Source: Trichomonas vaginalis G3 (taxonomy: Eukaryota; Parabasalia; Trichomonadida; Trichomonadidae). From it: 64,000 nucleotides of DNA. The notes beneath the pieces were generated by a model. It made no database searches and had not been told where the DNA came from. It was given only the letters and a program-made list of their open reading frames with translations. The DNA lies in assembly GCF_026262505.1 (NCBI RefSeq), contig NC_067203.1, positions 22,301,411 through 22,365,410 of the forward strand, written 5' to 3'. Each line of letters begins with the position of its first letter. Positions within the stretch are counted from its first letter, which is position 1. Position numbers and translations under genes: made by a program. Below are positions 40,234-49,820 of the stretch, piece by piece.

Positions 40234-41704
40234 ATGTCAAATGAAACAGCGTCTATGAGAGAAATACAACACAACCGACAACTCATTATACAAGCTCTAA
40301 ATAAGAACACAACAAACTTTTCAAACTATTCTAAGATATCTGAGTCATTGAAAGAAGGAAACTTAAAACTGACATTAAACCCAATGACAGATGAGTTTCT
40401 GTTTCAAGACAATAAGAACCATACTGTTTGTATAAATCCAACAAAAGGAACTTTAAACGAGAAACCTATAAATGAACTTCTTTTGAAAGCAGATGTTGAC
40501 AACAAAGCAGACAAAACATATGTAGACGATGCAATAGCAAAAGAAGAAGAAAGAGCTAACAAAGCTTATGCAACAAAAGAACATACTCATCCTGAACTAG
40601 CAGACAAAACATATGTTGACAATAAAATGTCAAGTGAAGTGACAAGAGCTGAAAACGAATATTCTAAAAAGACTCATATACATACCATTGCAAATATTAC
40701 AAACTTACAAGAAACCTTAAACAGTAAAAGTGCCGTTGGACATACACATTCTATTCTGAAATAACAGACTTAAACGTTAGCCTTGAAAGAAAGCAGATAA
40801 AACATATGTTAACGATGAGTTAGCATGTGTGGCTAGTAAGTTAGAGAAGAAAGCAGATAAGGAATATGTGGATGAAAAAGATAACGAAATGAAAGAAAGG
40901 GTTGACTGGTACCATGAATGGACATCGAAGATTTTAAAAAGTAAAGCCGATACAGGATGGGTTTCAGGATGTTTAGACCTTAAAGCGGATAAAACATATG
41001 TTAACGATGAGTTAGAGAAGAAAGCAAATAAGACTCATACACATACAAGTTTTACAACTTTTACAGCAGACGACATAATATTGAACTTTGACCTTGGTTC
41101 AAGTGCACCTTTAGAGAATCCAAGTACAAGCGTAAAAGATACACTAAACAATTTAGATAACAGTTGCAGGAACATTGAAAGTCATGCCAGAAACTTTGAA
41201 GCATATGAACTACCAGCAATGTTAGATAAGAAGGCTGACAAAACAGAGCTTCAAACATTAAAGACAGAAATGCTTCAAACATTATATCCTATAGGCTCTA
41301 TTTATACGTCAGTGAACTCTACCAGACCAGAAACAGTACTTGGTTTTGGAACTTGGACTCAAATAGTCGACAGGTTTTTGTATTGTGCAAACTCTTCAAA
41401 GGAAACAGGTGGAAGTAAAACGATTTCAGGTGAAAATTTACCTGCACACAGTCACTACATAGATTTAAGTACATCTCAAGCAGGTTGGCATAAGCATAAA
41501 TTTTGGGATTGGTCAGGAATGACAAAAGGTAAAGGATATGATGTTAAAGACAACGTTCAGTTTGCTATAAATTGTTTCTGGGGTAACACTCAGGGAGATG
41601 GAAACCATACACATCGCGTTTCAGGGTATACGCAAACAACGGGACAAAGTAAAGACTACATGCCACCTTACATGACAGTTTACGCATGGTATAGAAATGC
41701 TTAG
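40234..41704 (+). pseudogene. Phage tail-fibre/collar-like protein (fossil, one break)
   Basis: The N-terminal part carries repeated short units of the type KADKTYVD and HTH, as in trimeric fibre stalks. The C-terminal part has the collar/baseplate signature: LYPIGSIYTSVNSTRPETV, then GFGTWTQIVDRFLYCA, HSHYIDL, NHTHRVSGYTQ and a final YMPPYMTVYAWYRNA. Such C-termini form receptor-binding or fibre tips in tailed phages. In a Maverick it suggests a virion spike. The gene is broken about once. Confidence 0.8.
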
Positions 41705-42658
41705 TCGTCATTTTCAACTTCTTTAGCATATTCGTCAGGAGTTGTCTTATATTTGTTAGGAACTGTCTTTGAAAGTATACACCTTGAACTTTGACAAGTT
41801 TGAAACGAGGTCTGACAAGTAGTTTTATCTTCTGCTTGCAGTGTGTACATTTTGCCATGTTTGCCTAAAACTTCATAATATTCTCTTGTATACTTTCTTC
41901 TATTTTTACGAACACGAATGTGAGTACCTGTCGGGTTCCCATTGTTGTCATAGTCAATAGTATTTTCATATGGGTCGCGTTTAGGTATTTCTATTTTTAC
42001 TTTGTCACCTTTCTGAAGTTTGAAGCCCGGCATTCTTTCTTGTTTGTCTCTTTTGACTAAATTATTAAATATATAGTCTTTCTCTAAGTCAGGGTTGTTT
42101 TTCATTTCTTCGGGGAGTGGTTTCCCAAACCTTTTTGTTTACGGCTATTGTAAATATTTAAAACTTGTCTCATCTTTGCCATGGAGAAGTGTCTATATTT
42201 GTCGTCATATGACATTTCATTTGCTTCACCACCTTGTGGTTGGTTTAAGTCTCTTAACAATTTTTATACAACCGTCAATGACACCAAGAGCAGAATGGTT
42301 TTGGTCGACAATGAAATATTGGTTTACATTTTTTGAACGCAGATAGTTTTTTACATCGTCTGATTTGAAAGAACTTTCACAGTCAGATGTTAGTTTTGTT
42401 GGATGGTATTTGTCAACAATATTGTCAAAGCTGCTAAGATATCTAAAATATTTTTGGACTGTAATGGTATGGCTTCACAGTATCTTGTGTTTTGACCGAC
42501 AAATATTAGCCAGTATGGTGGTCCATCTGTTCTAACTCTCGGAATGTTTTCCAAGATATCCATAAACCAAGCATTTGGTGTTGAACTAAAGATTTTTTAC
42601 CATGAGTGCTTTCTTTGTCGCTTTAGAAACATAGGGGTCCTTGTTTGGATTCGTCATT
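41701..42658 (-). pseudogene. Retroviral-type integrase of the Maverick (fossil)
   Basis: The minus strand carries pieces of an rve-type integrase core, including DCESSFKSDDVKNYLRS and the HSALGVIDG segment seen around the third catalytic residue. A C-terminal basic, SH3/chromo-like part (GTHIRVRKNRRKYTREYYEV) follows. The gene normally inserts the element DNA. It is broken in several places and is also short at its N-terminal end. Confidence 0.8.
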
Positions 42659-42674
42659 TTTTAACCCATAAGAA

Positions 42675-43076
42675 ATGGGTTTATTTGGCGCGTTAGCAGG
42701 AGTTGCATCCAGATTTTTACCCGCAGTGGGAACAATAGCCAGAGGTGTATTTGGAGTTGGAAGGAAGATTTTGAGTACATTAGGTATACTTAAAGAGAAA
42801 GCACAACCTATTATACAAACTGTACAGAAAGGTTGGGATGTAGCACGAGATGCAACAAATCTTATTCCAAATCCTGAAACAAGAGGAAAAGTTCAAGGAT
42901 GGATGGACAATGTAGGAAGACAAGCAGGAAACTATTATAACAAAGCAAATGACTACTATAACCAAGCAGGACACTATATGGACCAAGGTGAAAGATTCTT
43001 TAACAGAGGATATAACCATGCACAACAATGGGTAAACAATAACCAACCTCAACCGCCTCAACGTTGGGGAATGTAA
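42675..43076 (+). CDS. 133-residue amphipathic Gly/Asn/Gln-rich protein
   Basis: Reads whole. The N-terminus, MGLFGALAGVASRFLPAVG, then ARGVFGVGRKILSTLGIL, is an amphipathic or hydrophobic helix pair. The middle is Asn/Tyr-rich with repeats (YYNKANDYYNQAGHYMDQG), and the tail is NNQPQPPQRWGM. It resembles the 80-residue protein at 39120. It could be a membrane-active or capsid-lining protein; this is inference from composition. Confidence 0.6.
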   Translation: MGLFGALAGVASRFLPAVGTIARGVFGVGRKILSTLGILKEKAQPIIQTVQKGWDVARDATNLIPNPETRGKVQGWMDNVGRQAGNYYNKANDYYNQAGHYMDQGERFFNRGYNHAQQWVNNNQPQPPQRWGM

Positions 43077-43095
43077 AGTTTTTTACTGAGATGAA

Positions 43096-43260
43096 ATGAA
43101 CAATACAGCATTGAGACAAATGGGTTCAAGATGGATTTGTCGGCTTCCAGCAGTTACACAACGTGTTTGTCAAGTTCTTCCTATACCTCAGGAAGTTTTA
43201 GACCGACTTAAAAACAACAACAACCAGTTGAAAACAAACCAAACTAAAATTTTTTACTGA
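43096..43260 (+). CDS. 54-residue small protein
   Basis: Begins MNNTALRQMGSRWICRLP and ends in an Asn-rich stretch. The leader before it (TTTTTTACTGAGATGAA) is repeated exactly before the next gene. The stop codon lies inside that second leader. Function unknown. Confidence 0.4.
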   Translation: MNNTALRQMGSRWICRLPAVTQRVCQVLPIPQEVLDRLKNNNNQLKTNQTKIFY

Positions 43261-43266
43261 GATGAA

Positions 43267-43608
43267 ATGACCGAAGAAGTTGAAACGGTAGATTTGACAC
43301 CACAAACAAAAAGTTCAGAACCATTGTCAAAACCTGTCAAAGAACTTACAGATGAAGAGAAAAATTCAATAATAGAAAGTGCCAGGTCTGGAAATACAAA
43401 CCCTAACTACAAAGTCACTTTTCATAAAAATGGAACGGCTAGTATCTCAAAAAAGAAACAGACTCTCACAAATAAAATATTGAAGTCTGAAGGAGCTTTC
43501 GAGACAACAGATGGAAAAGTTTACTTCACTGACCAACAGTTCATTATAAAACATCTCATTGACTTAGAGTCGAAATATTCTAAACTTTACAACAAACACA
43601 AAAGTTGA
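43267..43608 (+). CDS. 113-residue hypothetical protein
   Basis: Reads whole. Acidic N-terminus (MTEEVETVDLTPQTKSSEPL), basic middle (GTASISKKKQTLTNKIL), then KVYFTDQQFIIKHLIDLE. It shares its leader sequence with the 54-residue gene upstream. The downstream gene at 43626 follows within 20 bp. Family unknown; likely a small virion or DNA-binding protein. Confidence 0.5.
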   Translation: MTEEVETVDLTPQTKSSEPLSKPVKELTDEEKNSIIESARSGNTNPNYKVTFHKNGTASISKKKQTLTNKILKSEGAFETTDGKVYFTDQQFIIKHLIDLESKYSKLYNKHKS

Positions 43609-43625
43609 AAGGAAAACAAAAACAA

Positions 43626-43850
43626 ATGGCATATGATATTTATGAAGATGTTGACGACACAACTGTTCCTGCAAGTGAAGTAAAGTCAGAGAAACCGAAA
43701 AGTGACGAAAAACCGATAGAAGAAGAAAAACCAAAAACTGAAGATAAACCAAAACCAAAGTTTAGTTTCCAAACTAAACCAAGTCAACCTTCATTAGCTG
43801 GTATGGGTTGGCGTCAAAGACTTATGGCAGCAGGCGGTTATGTAAAGTAA
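43626..43850 (+). CDS. 74-residue Lys/Pro/Glu-rich protein
   Basis: MAYDIYEDVDDTTVPASEV followed by a low-complexity EKPKSDEKPIEEEKPKTED segment and a C-terminal GMGWRQRLMAAGGYVK. Reads whole. The final amphipathic segment recalls cleaved viral core peptides; function unknown. Confidence 0.5.
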   Translation: MAYDIYEDVDDTTVPASEVKSEKPKSDEKPIEEEKPKTEDKPKPKFSFQTKPSQPSLAGMGWRQRLMAAGGYVK

Positions 43851-43880
43851 AGAAAAAAATATTTTTTTATTTTTATAAAA

Positions 43881-44228
43881 ATGCCCCCATATAGAATGGA
43901 TAGAAAATCTGCTAGAATAAAAGCAGAGTTGCAAAGATATGGTTGGAGAGTTTCGAAGAAGTTTAAATATAGGAAGGGAAGACCCATAAAAGTCTATGAC
44001 AAATTGTCTGGTCTTCGCTACGAAATGGATTTGGAAACAGCACGTGCAAATTATCCAAACAGACTAGAGAGGTTAGAAGAAGAACGTCTTATGGACATGC
44101 CTTTCGATGTTAGTGAACCTCAAGTTGAAGGACACGACGGCTTTGCCAGATTCTACTGGAAACATGACGAACAATTGCATCCTTTGAGAAGGAAAAAGGA
44201 AAAGGTGAAGACGCACATGCTCCCATGA
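43881..44228 (+). CDS. 115-residue basic protein next to the polymerase
   Basis: MPPYRMDRKSARIKAELQRYG start, strongly basic, with a WRVSKKFKYRKGRPIKVYD stretch. Its stop overlaps the start of the polymerase remnant (ATGA). Given its place, it may be the separated first part of the polymerase region or a terminal-protein-like gene; neither can be shown. Confidence 0.45.
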   Translation: MPPYRMDRKSARIKAELQRYGWRVSKKFKYRKGRPIKVYDKLSGLRYEMDLETARANYPNRLERLEEERLMDMPFDVSEPQVEGHDGFARFYWKHDEQLHPLRRKKEKVKTHMLP

Positions 44229-46031
44229 AAAGAACAAGATATGCATATGAGAAGTACCGTGAAGTTAGAAGTCAAATTACTTCTGGTCGAACCTTTACAG
44301 TAAACTTTGACGAAGGAAAGAACAAAGAAGGCTTCATGGGTGTACTTGCTGCCATACAAGACGGAAATAAGAAAGGACACAATCTCAGATTGACCATAAC
44401 AGATTTGGATGGTCACATTTACTATGCATATGGCAATGTCACAACAGCTGCAATGCTTCTTGACGCTTTCAAGACTACAAAGAGAGAACAAATGGTTGAC
44501 TCCGACTCAGACATTTTGAATGCAATTGAAGGAATTGCAAGTGTCAAGTTCGAATGGTACCAACCTAACCCTCAAGCAGTCAGACAACATGCTGGATACT
44601 TCCCGTTCAGAAATAAGTCTGACATTGACTTGACAAGGTATGGAATTTACAATTCAATTGAAACAATTGTCAATGAACCTTGTATTCTTACATGTCTCAG
44701 GAACTCTGGTCTTGTTACAGATGAGAAAATGAAGTATCTTGAGTCATGTGTGAAGACAAGGTACATTCTCAGAGGTCAATTGGCAAAAATTGCACCGTTG
44801 GCAAATGTCAATATCCGAGTCAACATACCTACAGCTAAAGGTTCTTCACATGACGACTATGTTGTTGACTTCAAATTGCCATGGTTGAAGATTGTAATTG
44901 TCCACAACCACTTCATGTTGAACGAAAGTCTTACAAACCCATTGTTCGGAAAAGGCAAGTGCAACATTGTCAGAGCTGTAAACATTCTTTTCGAGAAAGG
45001 TTTGTTGGAACCAATTCCAGATGACAAGCTGACAGAAACTTTTGTACCAAAAGACGAAACAAACTTTTCACTGTTAGCAAGACCAAAAGTTGTTCCAGAC
45101 AAAGTTCTAGTACAAAAGAATACACAATTCCACAAGGAGTTGGATTGTTCGGATACCAACCTGAACCAGAAGAACTTCCAATGAGGTTGCAAGAACTTCA
45201 AGATGCTATAAACAAACTTCCATTGAGACATCCAATTGACGTCAAATTGTATTGGAGAGCATCTGAGTTAGGTCAGAAGGTTTTATATGAAACGGGTTGC
45301 TTCGACGATGTTTATGAGATAACAGGAGAAGTTTCTCAGAAGATAAGAGACTCACTTGAATTTCCACAAACTGGACCAATTGGTTGTGACAAGTTCGACT
45401 CAAAAAAAAGATATACTATGTCGACCTTAACGCTGCGTACATGAGGTTTGTCCAATATATTCCGACTGGAATTCCAAACGAAGATGGTGAGTTCCCGGGA
45501 AGGAACTATACAGTTGGAAAAGTCATACAACAACTGTATGATATTAGGAAAGCTTCAAACCCCAAACTTGCAATGACACTCAAATTGCTTATGAATTCGA
45601 CATGGGGATATTCCATTAAGAAACCTCAAGAGATGAAGAGTAAACATTATGAGAAGGTCGACAACTTTGTTGAAAGGTTTTCTCCTTTTGTTTTGAAGTA
45701 CGAGTTCACTCAAGGTCAAAATGGCTTAGTAACCACATTAAAATCTATTGTCGAACATTGGTCTTACCCTCAGTTCGCAAAGGCAGTCCTTGACAACTAC
45801 AACAAATTCTTCTCCGAAGTCAAATCCAAAGTTGTGGTTTACTATGAGAACATTGACGCACTCATGACGAACGAAGAAGGGTACAACAAACTCATTGAAA
45901 TGGGCATGGTCGGTGAAAAGATGGGTCGATTCAAATTGGACAAAATTTTCACCGAAGTTCATGTCCTCTCCAAGCGTAAGTACTGGGGCATACTTGAAGA
46001 CGGCACAGAAATAAAACATTGCATGAAGTAA
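44225..46031 (+). pseudogene. Protein-primed DNA polymerase B (fossil)
   Basis: The right part carries family-B motifs: MRFVQYIPTGIPNEDGEF after the metal-binding A region, KLLMNSTWGYS (motif B, KxxxNSxYG type) and YYENIDALMTNEEG at the place of motif C (YxDTDS). The left part has the spacing of an exonuclease/N-terminal region (FTVNFDEGKNKEGF, HNLRLTITDLDGHIYY). It normally copies the element DNA from a protein primer. The whole is far shorter than typical Maverick polymerases and is broken in a few places. Confidence 0.8.
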
Positions 46032-46085
46032 AAAATTGCATGAAGTAAAAACGTTTTTTAAACCATATATTTTTACATATATTAA

Positions 46086-46947
46086 ATGCTTCAGGTTGAA
46101 AAACAAAGAACAAAAGTAGCAGATACAAAACCGTTAGACTATATCTATACAAATGCTGGTAGGACTATTTCAGATGAAGAAATTTCATCCCGAGTATACA
46201 GGTTTGACTATCCAATTCGTTGGCTTCAAAGTCCTTCAGATGCAAAGGCAATAGGATTTAGAAGAGTTTTGTTTCAAATAGAACTAACGCATTTATGTTC
46301 GCAGTATATTTTCATGGGCAGTATAAAGGTTCTGATGGTCTAATAGACAAATTTGACGAAATGAGGATCTTTACAGTTCGTTCAGACGAAAGTCTTGAGA
46401 AAACTCTAAATGACTTTCCAAACTCAAATGAACAAATACTATTCGGGAATTTCAAGAAAAATACGACTCTTTACTAAATGGAACATACTATCTGAAACTA
46501 GAATGACAAGATGAACTCCACCGTTTTCATTTCAAAAGATTGAAATTAACCCTCCAAGAGATACAGAGTTTTTATTTTGGAAAGTAGACAAACGTTCTTG
46601 GCACAATTTCTTCGGTTACTAAACCAGAACGAACCATTACCACCAGATGGTCCATTTAAATTTATACTTTCCACCAGCAGATTTTGACAGTTTATAGAAA
46701 ACGTGTTTGACCCTCAAATGTTATGTGTCATGCAAGTTTCAGTTCAAGCAACAATAGTTTTCTATGTATTGGTAAGGACTTTTATGACTTTGCTTCTAAA
46801 TTCTACGAACCACCTAGTAACAGTTTCTCTGACTTTCAAGTTTGGTTCACAACAAATGGTGTGCAACATATAATACCATTGTACTATGACTTTTATCTCG
46901 AATTGTCTTTCATATACAACTACGGAAAAGTGCTGAAAAAGTATTGA
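46086..46947 (+). pseudogene. Second copy of the 282-residue Maverick protein (fossil)
   Basis: Shares YRFDYPIRWLQSPSDAKAIG, then SFSSSNNSFLCIGKDFYD and YEPPSNSFSDFQVWFTTNG with the gene at 39367-40215. Broken in several places. It shows that this gene was duplicated within the element or its lineage. Confidence 0.75.
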
Positions 46948-46956
46948 AAAATATAT

Positions 46957-47007
46957 TTTAGGTGAAGTGGTGAGATCTCACCTGTTTTTTCACCTAATTT
47001 TTCACCC
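46957..47007. repeat. AGATCT-centred palindrome block, copy 1
   Basis: Contains the perfect palindrome GGTGAGATCTCACC (46969-46982) followed by TTTTTTCACC units. It follows the end of the 46086 gene; related blocks follow the next two genes. Confidence 0.75.
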
Positions 47008-47033
47008 GTTGAATTTTCATGAATTTTCCCGAA

Positions 47034-47092
47034 ATAAAAAATAAAGTTAGTTTTTTAAAAAAATATTTTTTATTTTTATTGTAAGAACAGTA
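47034..47092 (+). promoter_or_regulatory. Shared AT-rich leader of the KilA-N cluster, copy 1
   Basis: AAAAAATAAAGTTAGTTTTT, TTAAAAAAATATTTTTTAT and TTTTATTGTAAGAACA directly precede the ATG. The sequence is almost identical before the gene at 47950 and recognisable before 49821, 50521, 53469 (minus) and 54740 (minus). Confidence 0.6.
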
Positions 47093-47754
47093 ATGTCAGT
47101 CGAAGCAAAAACGTTCACGAACAAATCTAATGGCGAAACATTCACAAAAGCACTTACAACGGTATTGAAGTCTTACGTAGAGACAAGGATGGTTATATAA
47201 ATGTAACAAATATGTGTCAGCAGTTTAGGAAAGACTTTAGAAAGTTGTTGGAAAATAAGTCCTGGGAAGAGTATTATAAGGCATTTTGTGAAGAATATAG
47301 CAACCGCCGGAATTCCGGCGGTTGGTTTTTATACAAAATTCATGCAGGAATTTCTGATGAAATCAAACAGGTTAGAGGAACGTATGTAGACCCAAGACTT
47401 ATAAACTATATAGCAATGTGGGCTTCTCCAAAATATTGCATAGCAGTTGGAAAAATTATGGACTCCATAGACAAGAAAGTTCATGAGAAATTAGATGAAG
47501 AAGAACTTGAAGATACAGTAGAGAATGCTAAACCTTTGTTCGAACAAGAAGTTAGAAAAATGTGCGAAAAACAATTTGAACATGAACGTGAGATATGTTA
47601 TGGTTATAGAGATTCTCCATACGAACTAGACCAATGGGAACAAGAAGATTTAAAGAGAGAATTTAGAGAATATGAACTCGCTAAGATAGCATTTGAAGCT
47701 GCAGAAAAGAAGTTAAAAGTTTGGGGTCGTTTTGTAAAAAAATATTGTGAGTAA
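47093..47754 (+). pseudogene. KilA-N domain protein (fossil, about one break)
   Basis: Contains the KilA-N pattern: NVTNMCQQFRKDFRKLLE, then KSWEEYYKAF and YVDPRLINYIAMWASPKYC with KIMDSID. A long charged helical C-terminus follows (EKQFEHEREICYGYRDSP, EYELAKIAFEAAEKKLK). KilA-N is a DNA-binding domain common in large DNA viruses and phages. The gene lies in a cassette between an AT-rich leader and a palindrome block. Confidence 0.8.
47301..47324. repeat. Perfect 24-bp GC-rich palindrome
   Basis: Half-site CAACCGCCGGAA followed by its exact reverse complement, with no spacer, inside the KilA-N gene. Strikingly GC-rich against AT-rich surroundings. Confidence 0.95.
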
Positions 47755-47793
47755 ATGAACCATTTATTTTTATTGAATTCACCAAAAATAAAG

Positions 47794-47842
47794 TTTAGGG
47801 TAGAAGGTTAGATCTAACCTCTTTTCTCACCTCTTTTCTACC
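47794..47842. repeat. AGATCT-centred palindrome block, copy 2
   Basis: TTTAGGGTAGAAGGTTAGAT and onward to CACCTCTTTTCTACC, with the perfect palindrome GGTTAGATCTAACC at 47806-47819. It is mirrored at 48866-48917, so the pair flanks the gene at 47950. Confidence 0.85.
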
Positions 47843-47889
47843 ATCGTAGAAAACTCATGAAAACAATTTATTTTTGACACTTTCACAAA

Positions 47890-47949
47890 AAACATAAAAA
47901 ATAAAGTTAGTATTTTTAAAAAAATATTTTTTATTTTTATTGTAAGAAC
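47890..47949 (+). promoter_or_regulatory. Shared AT-rich leader of the KilA-N cluster, copy 2
   Basis: Near-identical to 47034-47092, ending TTTTATTGTAAGAAC directly before the ATG. Confidence 0.6.
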
Positions 47950-48858
47950 ATGTTAGCAACAACAGCACCAAACTCTTTAGTTATGAACCCAACTTCAATG
48001 TTAGTAGAGATGAAAAGCTTCATTCCTTCTTCATATACTTTTGAGACAGAAATCCAGAAGATAAAGCAAGAACTTCTCCAAGGAGATTTAGACTGTAGTG
48101 CGAAAGATGAAACAAATGAACAATATCTTTATGAAATGCAGGACCTCATCGACCATCTACCTAAACTTCCTAAAATACAACAACAAAAGCTTACTATTCC
48201 AGAATTTGAAGAAATTGAAGTCAGACCAACCGACTCAGTAGAAATAAAGAAGTTCATACGTAAGGTTAACTATGAGTTTCTTGGATTTCATTGCAACCAC
48301 AAAGTCATGGACAAAGACTGCGATATGGTATATTTCATTGACATATATAAATCTGAAGAATTTAAGACCTACGACAACTTTGTTTCGTTAGTTGCTGAAT
48401 GTGTATGGCAGATAAGAGATAAAGATAGAAGAGGTAAAATATGGAACGAACAAATAAAACCAACTGCTTCAGATTTAAAGAAAACCATTGACGCTATAGT
48501 TGTACTTGCAGGACAAATTTCAATGTACAATGCTAAAATGAACCCACAATGTTCTAAATGTAAAGCAGCAATGAGGAAATATAACTACTCCGTCAAAGAG
48601 ATAGAACGTATGCGAAACGACTATGCTGACTTAAAGAAAGAAGCAGAGAAACCAGCAGAAAACAAAATGGACATGTTAGCATTTCTAAACAAAAACTATC
48701 CAACAGCTGACGATTTCCTTCTTTCAGATGTCAAGAAGAAATATAAAGAAACATTCGGCATTGTGAAAACATTCGATGTACTAAAAGAAGAAATCGAAGC
48801 CACAAAATTGTTTAGAATTTCAAATATACATCGTACAATTCATGTAAAACGCTTATAA
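47950..48858 (+). CDS. 302-residue hypothetical protein in inverted-repeat cassette
   Basis: Reads whole. Begins MLATTAPNSLVMNPTSMLVE. The middle is mixed alpha/beta with several Cys and His (FLGFHCNHKVMDKDCDM; CSKCKAAMRKYNYSVKEIE with a CxxC pair), and the C-terminus is helical (DFLLSDVKKKYKETFGI). No domain is recognised; the CxxC and His pattern could be a small metal site. It shares leader and flanking palindromes with the KilA-N genes around it, so a related accessory role is likely. Confidence 0.65.
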   Translation: MLATTAPNSLVMNPTSMLVEMKSFIPSSYTFETEIQKIKQELLQGDLDCSAKDETNEQYLYEMQDLIDHLPKLPKIQQQKLTIPEFEEIEVRPTDSVEIKKFIRKVNYEFLGFHCNHKVMDKDCDMVYFIDIYKSEEFKTYDNFVSLVAECVWQIRDKDRRGKIWNEQIKPTASDLKKTIDAIVVLAGQISMYNAKMNPQCSKCKAAMRKYNYSVKEIERMRNDYADLKKEAEKPAENKMDMLAFLNKNYPTADDFLLSDVKKKYKETFGIVKTFDVLKEEIEATKLFRISNIHRTIHVKRL

Positions 48859-48865
48859 AATAACT

Positions 48866-48917
48866 GGGGTGAAAAAAGAGGTGAGAAAAGAGGTGAGATC
48901 TAACCATCTACCCTAAA
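48866..48917. repeat. AGATCT-centred palindrome block, copy 3 (inverted)
   Basis: Reverse-complement relative of 47794-47842. Its core GGTGAGATCTAACC combines one half of each of the other two palindromes. Confidence 0.85.
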
Positions 48918-48937
48918 ATATATTTTTGCTGAAAAAA

Positions 48938-49757
48938 ATGACCAAATTTCATTATATAACTGTTATTTTTTTACGAAGAGAACTTTGACACTTCGTCAAA
49001 AAAATCCCTGAAATCGTGAAAAAATGACCAAATTTCATGAATTTCCTCATATGTTTGCTACCCGAGGAAAACCGAGGATAGAGATTCCGTACGAAAATCG
49101 TGAAAAATTGCGACCCAGACTTTTTTCGGGGTCGCCTAAAACTCATGAAAATCGTGAAAAAATGACCAAATTTCATTATATAACTGTTATTTTTTTACGA
49201 AGAGAACTTTGACACTTCGTCAAAAAATCCCTGAAATCATATCTTTTATACAAGATAGAAAATCTTACTCGCCTAAAACTCATGAAAATCGTGAAAAAAT
49301 GACCAAATTTCATTCTATAACTGTTATTTTTTTACGAAGAGAACTTTGACACTTCGTCAAAAAAATCCCTGAAATCATATCTTTTATACAAGATAGAAAA
49401 TCTTACTCGCCTAAAACTCATGAAAATCGTGAAAAATTGCGAGTAGTAAAAAAAACCCAGTCGCCTAAAACTCATGAAAATCGTGAAAAAATGACCAAAT
49501 TTCATTATATAACTGTTATTTTTTTACGAAGAGAACTTTGACACTTCGTCAAAAAAATCCCTGAAATCGTGAAAAAATGACCAAATTTCATTATATAACT
49601 GTTATTTTTTTACGAAGAGAACTTTGACACTTCGTCAAAAAAATCCCTGAAATCGTGAAAAAATGACCAAATTTCATTATATAACTGTTATTTTTTTACG
49701 AAGAGAACTTTGACACTTCGTCAAAAAAATCCCTGAAATCATATCTTTTATACAAAA
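48938..49757 (+). repeat. Tandem 86-bp hairpin repeats, six full copies
   Basis: Units start ATGACCAAATTTCATTATAT and contain TTTTTTTACGAAG, a 12-nt loop and CTTCGTCAAAAAAA, a stem-loop, then ATCCCTGAAATC. Full units start near 48938, 49162, 49299, 49491, 49577 and 49663; a partial one is at 49024. The last two intervals are exactly 86 bp. Between some units is a second motif, TCGCCTAAAACTCATGAAAA. Confidence 0.92.
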
Positions 49758-49765
49758 TAAAAAAA

Positions 49766-49820
49766 ATAACGCTAGTTTTTTTAAAAAAATATTTTTTATC
49801 TTGTATGTAAGAAACAGAAA
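49766..49820 (+). promoter_or_regulatory. Shared AT-rich leader, copy 3
   Basis: AACGCTAGTTTTTTTAAAA, AAATATTTTTTATC and TGTAAGAAACAGAAA before the ATG; the same plan as at 47034 and 47890. Confidence 0.55.

Noticed and set aside
47950-48858. Possible cysteine protease of the Maverick
   Set aside because: The Cys/His content does not form a recognisable His-Asp/Glu-Cys Ulp1/adenain arrangement, so no protease is called.
48938-49757. Regularly repeated units resembling a CRISPR array
   Set aside because: Units are 86 bp, mostly contiguous, with no unique spacers and no cas genes, and they lie inside a eukaryotic Maverick. They are a tandem hairpin repeat.
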